Shown: positions 32,590 to 42,166, counted from the stretch's first letter. The stretch is DNA of 64,000 nt from Cellulomonas telluris (GCF_004886325.1 NZ_QXFN01000004.1:434001-498000); one strand, 5' to 3'. The notes: generated from the sequence alone by a model not told the origin. Made by a program: numbers and translations.

Positions 32590-33615
32590 TCAGGCCTCCT
32601 CGGCGGTCTTCGTGGACGCGGCGGCGTCGACGGCGGGCGCGTCGACGGGCGACGGTCCCAGGAGCGGGGCGTACGCCGCCAGCGCGGCGCGCGCGGCGTC
32701 GGCGACCTCGCGGGCGACGTGCGGCGGACGGACGGCACGGACCTCGTCCGCGGCCTGGAGCAGCAGGTGCCGCAGCCACGCGGGCTGCACGACGCGCAGG
32801 TCGACCTCGAACGAGCCGTCGGCGAGCTCACGCGTCGCCTCGACGGGGACCGACTCGACCACCCACCGTGCGCGCCCGGCGAGCCGCACCGTCACGAGCT
32901 CGGCGCTCGGGTCCGGGGAGAACTCGTCGGCGTCCGGCGACAGGGTGTGCGCCGTCGCGGGCGCGTCGAGGACGGTCGCGGCGACGATGCGGTCCATGCG
33001 GAACCGCCGCTCGGCGTCGGCCTCGAGCGACCAGGCGATGAGGTAGGACTGCTCGTCCTGCGTGACCAGGCGCAGCGGGTCGACCTCGCGCTCGCTCGTC
33101 ACGTCCGACGCGTCGACGTACCGCAGCAGCAGGCGGCGGCGCTCCGCCAGCGCGGCGCCGACCGCCGCGACCACCTCGGGCCGCGCGTTGACCTGGAGCT
33201 CGACGTCCACGCCGGCGGCGGCGTCGCCGGCCGCCCCCTGGACCTTCGCGAGCGCGGAGTCGAGGACCGCGGCCCGCTCGGGGTCGAGCGCGGGGCGCAG
33301 CGCCGCGAGCGCCCGCAGCGCGGCGACCAGCGCGACCGCCTCGCGCGGTCCGAGCCGCAGCGGCCGCGTGACGCCGCGGCCCTCCGTCAGGCGCACGACG
33401 CCCTGCTCGTAGGACGCCGCGTCGAAGTCGATGAGGTCGTCCGGCAGGTAGCCGGGCGTCCCCGTCACCCACAGCGTGTCGACGTCGGCCATGACCTGCT
33501 CCGGCGTCACGCCGAACTGCGCGGCCACGTCCTCGACACGCACGTCCTCGTGCCGCTGCAGGTACGCGATCATGCCCAGCATCCGCACGAGGCGGTCGCT
33601 CGCGCGCTCAGGCAC
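32590..33615 (-). CDS. pafC: WYL-domain transcriptional regulator PafC
   Basis: A 341-residue regulator with an N-terminal winged helix (RLVRMLGMIAYLQRHEDVRV ... FGVTPEQVMADVDTL), a central WYL domain (LLLRYVDASDVTSEREVDPL, YLIAWSLEADAERRFRMDRI) and the WCX C-terminal extension. With PafB it forms the PafBC activator of the RecA-independent DNA damage response in mycobacteria. GTG 33615 follows GGAGGTG and overlaps the pafB stop by 8 bases. Here the middle residue of the WYL motif is not strictly kept (YLIAW). Confidence 0.92.
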   Translation of the reverse strand: MPERASDRLVRMLGMIAYLQRHEDVRVEDVAAQFGVTPEQVMADVDTLWVTGTPGYLPDDLIDFDAASYEQGVVRLTEGRGVTRPLRLGPREAVALVAALRALAALRPALDPERAAVLDSALAKVQGAAGDAAAGVDVELQVNARPEVVAAVGAALAERRRLLLRYVDASDVTSEREVDPLRLVTQDEQSYLIAWSLEADAERRFRMDRIVAATVLDAPATAHTLSPDADEFSPDPSAELVTVRLAGRARWVVESVPVEATRELADGSFEVDLRVVQPAWLRHLLLQAADEVRAVRPPHVAREVADAARAALAAYAPLLGPSPVDAPAVDAAASTKTAEEA

Positions 33616-34666
33616 CGCGCACCTCCTGCGTCGTCGACGGGGCGGGGTCCGCCGCGTCACGGCCGGGGGCGTCCAGGCGCGCCGCGACGCGCAGCAGCCG
33701 CACGACCTCGTCGCGCACGTCCGCCGGCTCGAGGACGACGACCGCGTCCCCGTACCCGACGAGCTCCTCGGCGAGCTCCCATGCGAGCCGGAAGGGCACG
33801 GCCACGAGGTCCCGACCCGCCAGGACCGCGTCCGCCCCCGCCGGCAGCGCGGCGTCCGGCGGCGCCTGCGTGGAGCGTGCCCGGACCGCGCCGGCGCGGT
33901 CCGGCGTGACGGCGAGCAGCGCGAGCCGCTCCGGGCCGTCGCCTGCCCACATGTGGGAGGCCTCCGCGAGCTCCTCCGGGGTCGGGGGCGCGAACGCACC
34001 CGGCTCCCCCACCGCGCGGACCGTCCCGCGGATGCGGCTCAGCCGGAACGAGCGGCTGGCGCCGCGGTCCCGGTCGCGCGCGAGCAGCACCCAGCCGCCG
34101 CGGCGGGCCAGGAGCTTCCACGGCTCGACGTGCCGCACCCGCACCTCCCCCGTCGTCGCGGCGTGGTAGGTGAACCGCACCGCCTGCCGGGCCTGCACGG
34201 CGTCGACGAGTGGCGCGAACGCGTCCCCGCCGGCGCGCACCCGGGGCGCCAGGCCGGCGACGAGGTCGCCGGCCTCCGGTCCGCTGCCGACCGCGCGCAG
34301 CTTGGTGAGCGCGCGCGAGCTGTCGGCGCGCAGGGACTGGTCCTGCCAGAGCTGGGCCGCCAGAGCCAGTACCCCCAGCTCCGCGGCGGTGAGCTCGACG
34401 GGCGGCAGCGACCACCGCTCGGTGTCGATGCGGTAGCCCACGTCGTCGCCGTGGCCCGCGTGGGTGACCGTGAGCACGGGGATGCCGAGCTCGCGCAGCG
34501 TGTCCTTGTCGCGCTCGAACATCCGCTCGAACGCCTCGGTCGACGTCGCGTCCTGGTACCCCGCGACGGACGCGCGCACCTGCTCCTTCGTCATGCGCCC
34601 GGGCGTGTTGACCAGGGCGATGACGAGGTTGAGCAGGCGCTCGGCGGGTGGGATCGCGGGGGGCAT
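33608..34666 (-). CDS. pafB: WYL-domain transcriptional regulator PafB
   Basis: A 352-residue winged-helix (AERLLNLVIALVNTPGRMTK ... FERMFERDKDTLRELGIPV) plus WYL (VRFTYHAATTGEVRVRHVEP, GGWVLLARDRDRGASRSFRL) and WCX protein, partner of PafC. ATG 34666 lies 7 bases after a TACGGT -10 (34674-34679 on the minus strand), so the message may be leaderless. In mycobacteria pafA, the Pup ligase gene, is directly upstream; here that place is held by a divergent DUF3866 gene. Confidence 0.92.
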   Translation of the reverse strand: MPPAIPPAERLLNLVIALVNTPGRMTKEQVRASVAGYQDATSTEAFERMFERDKDTLRELGIPVLTVTHAGHGDDVGYRIDTERWSLPPVELTAAELGVLALAAQLWQDQSLRADSSRALTKLRAVGSGPEAGDLVAGLAPRVRAGGDAFAPLVDAVQARQAVRFTYHAATTGEVRVRHVEPWKLLARRGGWVLLARDRDRGASRSFRLSRIRGTVRAVGEPGAFAPPTPEELAEASHMWAGDGPERLALLAVTPDRAGAVRARSTQAPPDAALPAGADAVLAGRDLVAVPFRLAWELAEELVGYGDAVVVLEPADVRDEVVRLLRVAARLDAPGRDAADPAPSTTQEVRGA

Positions 34667-34764
34667 CGGGACCACCGTAGTCGGCAGGGGGCCGCATCGC
34701 GGGCGCGCGCGCCGCCGGGCCCGCGCGGACGGGCGACGCACCCCCCACCGGTACCGTGGCCCGC

Positions 34765-35919
34765 GTGATCGCGTGGCGTGCGGGGGTCGTGACGGAGTGC
34801 GGTGCCCGGTGGGACGGGGCGCTCGAGGCGCAGGTCGCGCTGGAGGGCGAGGACCGCACCGTGCGGGCCCTCGCCTACCCGGCTCTGGTCGGCACGCTGG
34901 AGCCCGGGGCGCGTGTCCTGCTCAACGTGACCGCCCAGGTGCGTGGCCTCGGCACCGGCGGCTACGCGCTCGTCGTGGCGCGCACCGACGCGCTGCCCGC
35001 GGACCCGCCCCCGGGGCCGGGCCACCTCGTCAAGGCCCGCTACACCCCGCTGCAGGCGATGGTGCTGGGCGTCGACGACCAGGAGTCGCCGCACCACGAG
35101 ACGCTGCGCGACGCGGACGACCTGGGCGGCATGCCGGTCGTCGTGGCGGACCTGCACTCGGCGCTGCCGGCGGTGCTCGCCGGTGCACGCGCCGAGGCCG
35201 AGCGCCGTGGCCGCTCGCTGCGCGTCGCGTACGTCATGACCGACGGCGGCGCGCTGCCCGCGTGGTTCTCGCGCGCGGTCGCCGGGCTGCGGGACGCCGG
35301 CTGGGTGGACGCGTGCGTGACGACGGGCCAGGCGTTCGGCGGCGACCTCGAGGCCGTAACCGTCCACACCGGCCTCCTCGCGGCCCGGCACGTGGTCGGT
35401 GCCGACCTCGCCGTGGTCGCCCAGGGGCCGGGCAACCTCGGCACCGGCACGCGGTGGGGCTTCTCCGGCGTCGCGGCGGGTGAGGCCGTCAACGCGGCCG
35501 CGGTCCTCGGCGGTCGCGCGGTCGCGTCGCTGCGGGTGTCGGGCGCGGACGCACGCGAGCGGCACCTGGGCGTCTCCCACCACTCGCTGACCGCCTACGG
35601 CCGCGTCGCGCTCGCCGCCGCCGACGTCCCGGTGCCGGTGCTCACGGACCTGCCCGGCACGCCGCAGGACCTCGCCGCGGCGGACGACCCCGGCTCGTGG
35701 TCGGCCCTGTCGCGGCGCGTCGGCGAGCAGGCGGGCACCCTCGCGGCCCCGCACGGACGCCACCGCACGCACCCCGTGCCGGCGGACGCCCACCTGCTCG
35801 ACGCCCTGCGGACGAGCCCCGTGCGGCTGTCCACCATGGGCCGTGGCCTCGACGCCGACCCCGCGGCGTTCCTCGGCGCCGCCGTCGCCGGCGTGCACGC
35901 CGTCCGGCTGCTCGGCTGA
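34765..35919 (+). CDS. DUF3866 family protein
   Basis: A 384-residue actinobacterial protein of the DUF3866 family, function unknown. Segments include TPLQAMVLGVDDQESPHHET, LRVAYVMTDGGALPAWFSRA, TGQAFGGDLEAVTVHTGLLA and GNLGTGTRWGFSGVAAGEAV. It has no signal peptide or membrane segment. A TACCGT -10 (34752-34757) lies 7 bases before GTG 34765; GTG 34756 is in frame but inside the -10. It shares a divergent promoter region with pafBC. Confidence 0.86.
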   Translation: MIAWRAGVVTECGARWDGALEAQVALEGEDRTVRALAYPALVGTLEPGARVLLNVTAQVRGLGTGGYALVVARTDALPADPPPGPGHLVKARYTPLQAMVLGVDDQESPHHETLRDADDLGGMPVVVADLHSALPAVLAGARAEAERRGRSLRVAYVMTDGGALPAWFSRAVAGLRDAGWVDACVTTGQAFGGDLEAVTVHTGLLAARHVVGADLAVVAQGPGNLGTGTRWGFSGVAAGEAVNAAAVLGGRAVASLRVSGADARERHLGVSHHSLTAYGRVALAAADVPVPVLTDLPGTPQDLAAADDPGSWSALSRRVGEQAGTLAAPHGRHRTHPVPADAHLLDALRTSPVRLSTMGRGLDADPAAFLGAAVAGVHAVRLLG

Positions 35920-35940
35920 CCCGTCCGGCCCCGGACCGCG

Positions 35941-36405
35941 TCAGTCGTCGCGCGGGGTCGCGCTGCGGCGCGCGACGAGCGTCGCCATCCGCCGCGCCTC
36001 CTGCTCGGCGAACGCCCCGTCGGCACGCTGCACGCCCATGACGGCGAGCGTGTCGCCGTCCGCGAGGTCGAGCTGCACCCAGGCCCGCCCCTGCCCGAAC
36101 CGCACGGACACGATCTGGGCCCACGTGACGTGCCGCGTGAACAGCAGGTTCCGCACGAGCAGGCCCGTCTCGTCGGGCACCGCCCGCACGGACGCCTGCC
36201 GCCAGCAGAACCACGCGACGGCGAGCCCGAACAGCAGGAACCCCGCCGCGTCGAGCGGGCCGAGCCCGGGCATCGCCAGGACCAGCACGACCGTCAGGGC
36301 GAGGAACACGGCGCCGACGGTCAGCGTCACGCGCCGGGCCAGCCGCGGGCGGAACGGCGCCGCCAGCGCGGCGTCGTCCCCGGGGGGCTGCGTGCTGCCG
36401 GCCAC
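35941..36405 (-). CDS. PH-domain-like small membrane protein
   Basis: A 154-residue protein with two membrane helices (TLTVGAVFLALTVVLVLAMP, AAGFLLFGLAVAWFCW) followed by a PH-like domain (ETGLLVRNLLFTRHVTWAQI, RAWVQLDLADGDTLAVMGVQ). GTG 36405 is 2 bases after the hisG stop, so it is part of the his transcript. The family is common in Actinobacteria without a known role. It converges on the DUF3866 gene with a 21-base gap. Confidence 0.8.
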   Translation of the reverse strand: MAGSTQPPGDDAALAAPFRPRLARRVTLTVGAVFLALTVVLVLAMPGLGPLDAAGFLLFGLAVAWFCWRQASVRAVPDETGLLVRNLLFTRHVTWAQIVSVRFGQGRAWVQLDLADGDTLAVMGVQRADGAFAEQEARRMATLVARRSATPRDD

Positions 36406-36407
36406 GG

Positions 36408-37256
36408 TCAGATCCGGCAGGCGTGGATCGACGTGACGAGGATCGCGCGGGCCCCCACGTCGTAGAGGTCGTCCATGACGCGGTTGGTCTGGTCGCGGCG
36501 GACCATGGCGCGAACCGCGGCCCACTCGCCGTTGTGCAGCGGGGACACCGTCGGCGACTCCAGGCCCGGCGTGATCGCGACGGCCTGGTCGACGAGCCGC
36601 AGCGGCACGTCGTAGTCCATGAGCACGTACTCCCGCGCGGTGAGCACGCCCTGCAGGCGCCGCGTGAGCACGTCGAGCCCGGCGGGCTCGCTCACGTCGG
36701 ACCGACGCGCCAGCACGGCCTCCGAGCGCAGGATCGGCTCGCCGAACACCTCGAGCCCCGCCGCGCGCAGCGTCGTCCCGGTCTCGACCACGTCGGCGAT
36801 GACGTCCGCCACGCCGAGCCGGATCGCCGACTCCACCGCACCGTCGAGGCGCACGATGCCCGCCGGCTCGACGCCCCGCTCGCGCAGGTGCACGGCGACC
36901 AGCTCCGGGTAGGACGTGGCGATCCGCAGGCCGCCCACCTCACGCGTGTCGGTCAGCGTGCCGGCCGTCGTCGCGAACCGGAACGTGGACCGGGCGAAGC
37001 CCAGCGGCAGGTGCTCGACCGCGGCGGAACCGGAGTCGATGAGCAGGTCGCGACCCGTGATGCCGACGTCCACCGTGCCGGCACCGACGTAGACGGCCAC
37101 GTCGCGCGGACGCAGGAAGAAGAACTCGACGTCGTTGTCCGGGTCGGGCAGCACGAGCTCACGGGAGTCACGGCGCTGGCGGTAGCCCGCCTCGCGCAGC
37201 ATCTCGACGGCGGGCTCGCTCAGGGAGCCCTTGTTGGGGACGGCGATCCTCAGCAC
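36408..37256 (-). CDS. hisG: ATP phosphoribosyltransferase (long form)
   Basis: A 282-residue enzyme for the first step of histidine synthesis, joining ATP and PRPP. It begins VLRIAVPNKGSLSEPAVEML and has the PRPP loop region ADVIADVVETGTTLRAAGLE. The C-terminal regulatory domain (MDYDVPLRLVDQAVAITPGL) makes it the long, histidine-inhibited form. GTG 37256 has GAGGAC 5 bases upstream. It follows hisE after a 74-base gap on the same strand; other his genes are not in the window. Confidence 0.95.
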   Translation of the reverse strand: MLRIAVPNKGSLSEPAVEMLREAGYRQRRDSRELVLPDPDNDVEFFFLRPRDVAVYVGAGTVDVGITGRDLLIDSGSAAVEHLPLGFARSTFRFATTAGTLTDTREVGGLRIATSYPELVAVHLRERGVEPAGIVRLDGAVESAIRLGVADVIADVVETGTTLRAAGLEVFGEPILRSEAVLARRSDVSEPAGLDVLTRRLQGVLTAREYVLMDYDVPLRLVDQAVAITPGLESPTVSPLHNGEWAAVRAMVRRDQTNRVMDDLYDVGARAILVTSIHACRI

Positions 37257-37330
37257 GGATGTCCTCGGGTGGTGCGGTCGCACCGTGGTCGGTGCGGGAC
37301 GGGCGGGGGGCAGGGGCGGCGCGCGTGGCG

Positions 37331-37594
37331 TCAGAGGTGCGTGTACACGTCCTCGAGCGTCAGGCCGCGCGCCAGCATGAGCACCTGCAGGTGGTAGAGC
37401 AGCTGCGAGATCTCCTCGGCGGTGCGCTCGTCCGACTCGTGCTCGGCCGCCATCCACACCTCGGCGGCCTCCTCGACCACCTTCTTGCCGATGGCGTGCA
37501 CACCGGCGTCCAGCTCGGCGACGGTGCCCGACCCGGCGGGGCGGGTGGTCGCCTTCTCGGCGAGCTCGGCGAACAGGGAGTCGAAGGTCTTCAC
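37331..37594 (-). CDS. hisE: Phosphoribosyl-ATP pyrophosphatase
   Basis: An 87-residue enzyme that hydrolyses phosphoribosyl-ATP to phosphoribosyl-AMP, step 2 of histidine synthesis. Motif [18 protein letters not shown] carries the metal-binding glutamates and [15 protein letters not shown] the second set. GTG 37594 lies 8 bases after a TAGGCT -10 (37603-37608 on the minus strand). The first three bases of this -10 are the pnuX stop codon TAG. It is a stand-alone HisE, as usual in Actinobacteria. Confidence 0.95.
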   Translation of the reverse strand: MKTFDSLFAELAEKATTRPAGSGTVAELDAGVHAIGKKVVEEAAEVWMAAEHESDERTAEEISQLLYHLQVLMLARGLTLEDVYTHL

Positions 37595-37605
37595 GTGGGT
37601 AGAGC

Positions 37606-38316
37606 CTAGACGTCCCTGCCCACCGGCTCGGGCGCGTCCGCCGCGAGCGTGCCGGCGCCCCCGGACGCCGTCACCTCCTGCGGCTCCCCCGCCCGCTGCG
37701 CGCGCAGCCACACGACGAACCCGTACAGGACGACTCCCCCGTACACGGCGTAGAGGGCGGCGGACGGGTAGTAGCCGGCCTGCAGGAGCAGGGGCACCCC
37801 GACGGCGTCCACGGCGATCCACACGAGCCAGAACTCCGTCCAGCCGCGCGCCATGCCGTAGGTCGCCAGCAGGCTGCCGGTGAAGATCCAGCCGTCCGCC
37901 CAGGGGCCCCACGAGCCGAGCGCGCGGAACACCAGGGCCGAGACGACCGTGCCCACGACCGCCGCGACGAGCATCCCCCACCGCGCGCGGGCGCCAGCCG
38001 AGCGCGGCACGACGGCCGGGCCGCCGGCGCCGCGCGCCTGCCGCCAGCGCACCCAGCCGTACACCGCCACGACCGCGAAGAACACCTGCCGTGCGGCCTG
38101 CCCGTAGAGGTCCTTCGCCTGCGGCGTGTCGAACAGGCCGCCGAGGAACACCGTGAGCAGCAGCACGTTGCCGGCGACGCCGACGGGCCACGCCCACACC
38201 CGGCGGCGCATCCCGCCGATCGCGGACGCCAGGCCGAACAGGTTCCCGACGACCTCGCGCCACAGGATCGGCACGCCCGCGACGACGAGCTGCGCGTCGA
38301 AGAGCCAGTCGGTCAC
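37606..38316 (-). CDS. PnuC-family transporter, probable riboflavin transporter (PnuX/RibM type)
   Basis: A 236-residue membrane protein with about seven helices of the PnuC fold ([60 protein letters not shown]). PnuC proteins usually carry nicotinamide riboside. Here the gene is the last of the riboflavin operon, its GTG overlapping the ribH stop by 4 bases. In Corynebacterium and Streptomyces such rib-linked copies (RibM/PnuX) carry riboflavin, so that substrate is inferred from context. Confidence 0.85.
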   Translation of the reverse strand: MTDWLFDAQLVVAGVPILWREVVGNLFGLASAIGGMRRRVWAWPVGVAGNVLLLTVFLGGLFDTPQAKDLYGQAARQVFFAVVAVYGWVRWRQARGAGGPAVVPRSAGARARWGMLVAAVVGTVVSALVFRALGSWGPWADGWIFTGSLLATYGMARGWTEFWLVWIAVDAVGVPLLLQAGYYPSAALYAVYGGVVLYGFVVWLRAQRAGEPQEVTASGGAGTLAADAPEPVGRDV

Positions 38317-38783
38317 GCCAGCGCGCGCAGCGCGAGCACCGTCGCGACCGCCGCCTCCGCGGCCTCCGCGCCCTTGTCCTCGTGGGAGTCGGGCAGGCCG
38401 GCGCGGTCGAGCGCCTGCTGCTCGTCGTCGCACGTCAGCACGCCGAACCCGACCGGGACGCCCGTGCGCAGCGCGACCTCCGTCAGGCCCGTGGTCGCCG
38501 CCTGGCACACGTACTCGAAGTGCGGCGTGCCGCCGCGGATCACCACGCCCAGCGCGACGACGGCGTCGGCGCCGGACGCGGCCGCCCGCTGCGCGGCCAC
38601 GGGCAGCTCGAACGAGCCCGGCACGCGCACGACCGTCACGTCGTCCACGTGCGCCGCCTCCAGCGCACGGCGGGCACCGGCGAGCAGGCCGTCCATGACG
38701 ACGGTGTGCCAGCTCGCGGCGACGACGACGACGCGCAGGCCGCGGCCGTCCAGGGTCAGGGTGGGCGCTCCCGCACCGCTCAT
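38313..38783 (-). CDS. ribH: 6,7-dimethyl-8-ribityllumazine synthase
   Basis: A 156-residue lumazine synthase, the next-to-last step of riboflavin synthesis. Conserved parts are [56 protein letters not shown] (catalytic His), [16 protein letters not shown]. Forms icosahedral or pentameric shells in relatives. ATG 38783 overlaps the ribBA stop by 4 bases. Confidence 0.97.
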   Translation of the reverse strand: MSGAGAPTLTLDGRGLRVVVVAASWHTVVMDGLLAGARRALEAAHVDDVTVVRVPGSFELPVAAQRAAASGADAVVALGVVIRGGTPHFEYVCQAATTGLTEVALRTGVPVGFGVLTCDDEQQALDRAGLPDSHEDKGAEAAEAAVATVLALRALA

Positions 38784-40138
38784 GCCAGCTCCTCCAGGGG
38801 GTCGAACGCGTGGTCGGTGGTGTCCGCACCGGCGGGTGCGGGGGCGGCGTGCACGGGCTCGACCGCGATCGGCACGCCCGTCGCCGCACCGGGGAGGTGC
38901 AGCAGGTGGCCCATGCTCGTCGCCTTCGTGCGCAGGTACGCCTCGTTGTGCGGGGTCAGGCCCACCTCGAGGCCGCGGACCTCGACGACCTCGACGCCGT
39001 GGGCGCGCAGGCCCGTGACCTTGGCGGGGTTGTTCGTCAGCAGGCGCACCGCGCGGACGCCGAGGTCGGTGAGGATCGCGGCCGCGGCGCCGTACTCGCG
39101 CCGGTCCGCCGGCCACCCGAGGTCGAGGTTCGCCTCGACGGTGTCCCGCCCGGCGTCCTGCAGCGCGTACGCCGCGACCTTGGCGAGCAGGCCGATCCCC
39201 CGGCCCTCGTGCCCGCGCAGGTACACCACGGCGCCGCCCTCCGCGGCGGCGAGCTCCAGCGCGGCCTCGAGCTGCGGGCCGCAGTCGCAGCGCGCGGAGC
39301 CGAATGCGTCGCCGGTCAGGCACTCGGAGTGCACGCGCACCGTCGGCACCTCGGCGAGGCCGCTCGTGGGGACGAGCGCCACGTGCTCGTCGCCCGTGCG
39401 CAGGTCGCGGTAGCCGTGGATGCGGAAGTCGCCGTGCCGCGTCGGCAGGTGCGCCGTGTGCGTCGCGTGCACGCGGGCGCTCGGCTCCGTCACCTCGGCC
39501 TCGACCGGCTCGGTGTCGCCCTGGGCGGTGCGCCACGCACGCAGGTCGGAGATGGTCAGCAGGACCAGGCCCTCCTCCTGCGCGATCCGGGAGGCCTCGG
39601 TCAGGCGCACCATCGTCCCGTCGTCGTGGACGAGCTCGGCGATCGCCCCCACGGGCTCCAGGCCCGCGAGCCGGCACAGGTCCACGGCGGCCTCGGTGTG
39701 CCCGGCGCGGTGCAGCACCCCGCCCGGCACGGCGCGCAGCGGCAGCACGTGGCCGGGCCGGATGAGGTCGTGCGGCCCGCTCGCCGGGTCGGCGAGGACG
39801 CGCAGCGTGCGCGCGCGGTCCGCCGCGGAGATGCCCGTCGTCACGCCCGTCGCCGCGTCGACCGTCACCGTGTACGCGGTGCGCCGCGGGTCCTGGCTGT
39901 GCGGGACCATGAGCGGCAGGTCGAGCGCGTCGGCGCGGGCCGCGGGCATGGGCGCGCACAGGTACCCGGACGAGTGCCGGATCGTCCACGCGACCCACTC
40001 GGGCGTCGCCGACTGCGCGGCGAGGATCACGTCCGCCTCGTCCTCGCGGTCCGGGGAGTCCGCCACGAGCACGGGACGGCCCGCGCGCAGCGCCTCGAGC
40101 GCGTCCTCGACGGTGCCGAGGCGGATGCCGGCGCTCAC
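38780..40138 (-). CDS. ribBA: Bifunctional DHBP synthase / GTP cyclohydrolase II
   Basis: A 452-residue fusion giving both riboflavin precursors. The first 200 residues are 3,4-dihydroxy-2-butanone-4-phosphate synthase ([56 protein letters not shown]). Residues about 215-410 are GTP cyclohydrolase II with zinc cysteines in [19 protein letters not shown] and the substrate part [15 protein letters not shown]. The usual RENEGD of DHBP synthase reads REDEAD, a mild change. GTG start overlaps the ribE stop by 4 bases. Confidence 0.95.
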   Translation of the reverse strand: MSAGIRLGTVEDALEALRAGRPVLVADSPDREDEADVILAAQSATPEWVAWTIRHSSGYLCAPMPAARADALDLPLMVPHSQDPRRTAYTVTVDAATGVTTGISAADRARTLRVLADPASGPHDLIRPGHVLPLRAVPGGVLHRAGHTEAAVDLCRLAGLEPVGAIAELVHDDGTMVRLTEASRIAQEEGLVLLTISDLRAWRTAQGDTEPVEAEVTEPSARVHATHTAHLPTRHGDFRIHGYRDLRTGDEHVALVPTSGLAEVPTVRVHSECLTGDAFGSARCDCGPQLEAALELAAAEGGAVVYLRGHEGRGIGLLAKVAAYALQDAGRDTVEANLDLGWPADRREYGAAAAILTDLGVRAVRLLTNNPAKVTGLRAHGVEVVEVRGLEVGLTPHNEAYLRTKATSMGHLLHLPGAATGVPIAVEPVHAAPAPAGADTTDHAFDPLEELA

Positions 40139-40776
40139 CGGGCCGCCCCCGTCGCCGGCAGCGCCCCCGCGGCCGTCAGCAGCCGCTCGGTGTACTTCGC
40201 GAGCACGTCGACCTCCAGGTTCACGCGCGCGCCCGGGGCCAGCGCCCCGAGCGTCGTCGCCGCGAGCGTCGTCGGGATGAGCGAGACGCCGAACGCGTCG
40301 TCGGACACGTGCGTCACCGTGAGCGACACGCCCGAGACGGTGATCGAGCCCTTCTCGGCCACGTACCGGGCGAGCGCCGGGTCGAGCCCGATCTCGACGT
40401 CGTCCCAGCGCGGCCCCGGCCGGCGCGAGCGCACGACGCCCACGCCGTCGACGTGCCCCTGCACCACGTGGCCGCCGTACCGGCCGCCGACGGCGAGCGC
40501 CCGCTCGAGGTTCACGGAGTCACCCGGGGCGAGGTCGCCCAGCGCCGTGCGACGCAGCGACTCCGGCATGACGTCGACGGCGAAGGTCCCGTCGCCGGGG
40601 AGGTCGGTGACCGTCAGGCAGACCCCCGAGACCGCGATCGAGTCGCCCAGCCCCGCGTCCGACACGGCGAGCGGGCCGCGCACGCGCAGGCGCGCGTCCC
40701 CCTCGCCGTCGGGCGTGGGCGCGCCCGGCTCCAGCGCGACGACGGTGCCGATCTCCTCGACGATCCCGGTGAACAT
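40135..40776 (-). CDS. ribE: Riboflavin synthase alpha chain
   Basis: A 213-residue two-repeat riboflavin synthase that turns two lumazines into riboflavin. It starts [18 protein letters not shown]. Each half carries the pattern [16 protein letters not shown] and [16 protein letters not shown], and the first half [11 protein letters not shown] the repeat junction. ATG 40776 shares one base with the ribD stop (TGATG) and has GAGGAG 6 bases upstream. Confidence 0.96.
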   Translation of the reverse strand: MFTGIVEEIGTVVALEPGAPTPDGEGDARLRVRGPLAVSDAGLGDSIAVSGVCLTVTDLPGDGTFAVDVMPESLRRTALGDLAPGDSVNLERALAVGGRYGGHVVQGHVDGVGVVRSRRPGPRWDDVEIGLDPALARYVAEKGSITVSGVSLTVTHVSDDAFGVSLIPTTLAATTLGALAPGARVNLEVDVLAKYTERLLTAAGALPATGAAR

Positions 40777-41915
40777 CAGTGCTCCTCAGTGGTGGTGGGG
40801 TCGAGCAGCGGTGTGGCGACGACCAGGACGTCCGGGCCGAGCGGCACGACCTCGACGGTGCGCAGGCGGACCGCGTCGGCGATGGTGGCGACCCCCAGGT
40901 CGGCGACCGCGGCGGGACCGGCGCCCAGCAGGACGGGGGCGACGTAGGCGTGCACCTCGTCGACGAGGCCGGCGGCCAGGAAGGCGGCCGCGAGCGTGGG
41001 GCCGCCCTCCACGAGCAGGTGCCGGACCTCACGTGCGTGCAGCACGCGCAGGACCTCGGCGGGGTCGTGCGTCCGCACGTGGACGAGCTCCCCGCCCGGT
41101 CCCTGCAGGCGCGCGCCCGGGGGGACGTCGCGGTGCCCGACGACGACGCGCAGCGGCTGCCGCTCGACGAGACCGCCGTCCACGGTCCGCGCGGTGAGCG
41201 CGGGGTCGTCGGCGAGCACCGTGCCCGTGCCGACGGCGATGGCGTCGACCTCGGCGCGCAGGCCGTGGGCGTGGTGCCGGGCCGGCTCGGAGGTGATCCA
41301 CCGGCTCGTGCCGTCCGCGGCGGCGACGCGACCGTCGAGCGTCGTCGCGAGCTTGAGGGTGACGAACGGGCGGGAGCGGTGGACGGCGGGCAGCCACGCG
41401 CCGAGCGCGGCGACGCCCTCCTCGGGGAGGACGCCCGTCACGACGTCGACGCCGGCGTCGCGCAGACGGCGCGCCCCGCCCGCCGCGACCGGGTTCGGGT
41501 CCTCGACCGAGACGACCACGCGCGCCACACCGGCCTCGAGCAGCGCGACGGAGCACGGCCCCGTGCGCCCGGTGTGGTCGCAGGGCTCCAGCGTCACGAC
41601 CGCCGTCGCACCGCGCACGTCCGCACCGCGGGCCCGGGCGTCGGCGAGGGCGGCGACCTCCGCGTGCGCCGTGCCGGCGCCCCGGTGCCACCCCTCCCCC
41701 AGGACGGCCCCGTCCGGGCCGAGCAGCACGCAGCCCACGCGCGGGTTCGGTCCGAGGGGACCGCGCGCCGCCAGCTCGAGGGCACGACGCATGGCGGCGG
41801 TCTCGGCCGGGTGCACGGCGGGGCTCACGGGGCCGTCCGCGGCGGCGCCTGTGGGGTGCGGCACCCGGGTGCGCGGCGCGGTCGTCGCGGCAGGGCCGGC
41901 GCTCGTCCCGCTCAT
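40776..41915 (-). CDS. ribD: Bifunctional riboflavin deaminase/reductase
   Basis: A 379-residue enzyme doing pyrimidine deamination and reduction in riboflavin synthesis. The zinc deaminase half has AHAEVAALADARARG and TLEPCDHTGRTGPCSVAL; the reductase half has FVTLKLATTLDGRVAAADGT, SRWITSE and LLVEGGPTLAAAFLAAGLVD. ATG 41915 is preferred over GTG 41924 because GGAGG then lies at the right distance. It is the first gene of the rib operon, under the FMN riboswitch about 95 bases upstream. Confidence 0.96.
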   Translation of the reverse strand: MSGTSAGPAATTAPRTRVPHPTGAAADGPVSPAVHPAETAAMRRALELAARGPLGPNPRVGCVLLGPDGAVLGEGWHRGAGTAHAEVAALADARARGADVRGATAVVTLEPCDHTGRTGPCSVALLEAGVARVVVSVEDPNPVAAGGARRLRDAGVDVVTGVLPEEGVAALGAWLPAVHRSRPFVTLKLATTLDGRVAAADGTSRWITSEPARHHAHGLRAEVDAIAVGTGTVLADDPALTARTVDGGLVERQPLRVVVGHRDVPPGARLQGPGGELVHVRTHDPAEVLRVLHAREVRHLLVEGGPTLAAAFLAAGLVDEVHAYVAPVLLGAGPAAVADLGVATIADAVRLRTVEVVPLGPDVLVVATPLLDPTTTEEH

Positions 41916-42010
41916 CTCGTCCACCTCCGTGCGCGCGGGCGCTCCGGGGTGGACGGTCGCCGCGGCGCACCGCGGACCGTCACGGCGCGCGCGGGGCGCG
42001 CCGCCACGTG

Positions 42011-42132
42011 TCTCCTCCCATCCGGACTGTCACCGTCGGTCCTGGAGTTCCACCAGGTCAACCGCCGGGCCCGAGGGCCCTGCGGGTCGCGGACTGTCAC
42101 CGCCGGCTCGGAATTGCACCGACCCCGGAGCA
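42011..42132 (-). promoter_or_regulatory. FMN riboswitch (RFN element)
   Basis: Read on the minus strand, this is a complete RFN aptamer: GGGGTCGGTGCAATTCC at the 5' side, two copies of GGTGACAGTCC (42091-42101 and 42023-42033), CCTGGTGGAACTCCAGGACC-like hairpin between them, and the closing GGATGGGAGGAGA. It precedes ribD and would lower expression of the rib operon when FMN is high. The expression platform is within 41916-42010, which is GC-rich and could hide the GGAGG ribosome binding site. Confidence 0.97.
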
Positions 42133-42160
42133 CGTGTGTTGCTTCTCGTACCGGCCAACG

Positions 42161-42166
42161 ATCATG
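42161..42166 (-). promoter_or_regulatory. Candidate -10 of the rib operon
   Basis: CATGAT on the minus strand about 30 bases upstream of the riboswitch. No good -35 is visible. A GCCCGC-gac-GCGGGC hairpin (42195-42209) just after the rpe stop may end the rpe transcript. Confidence 0.35.
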
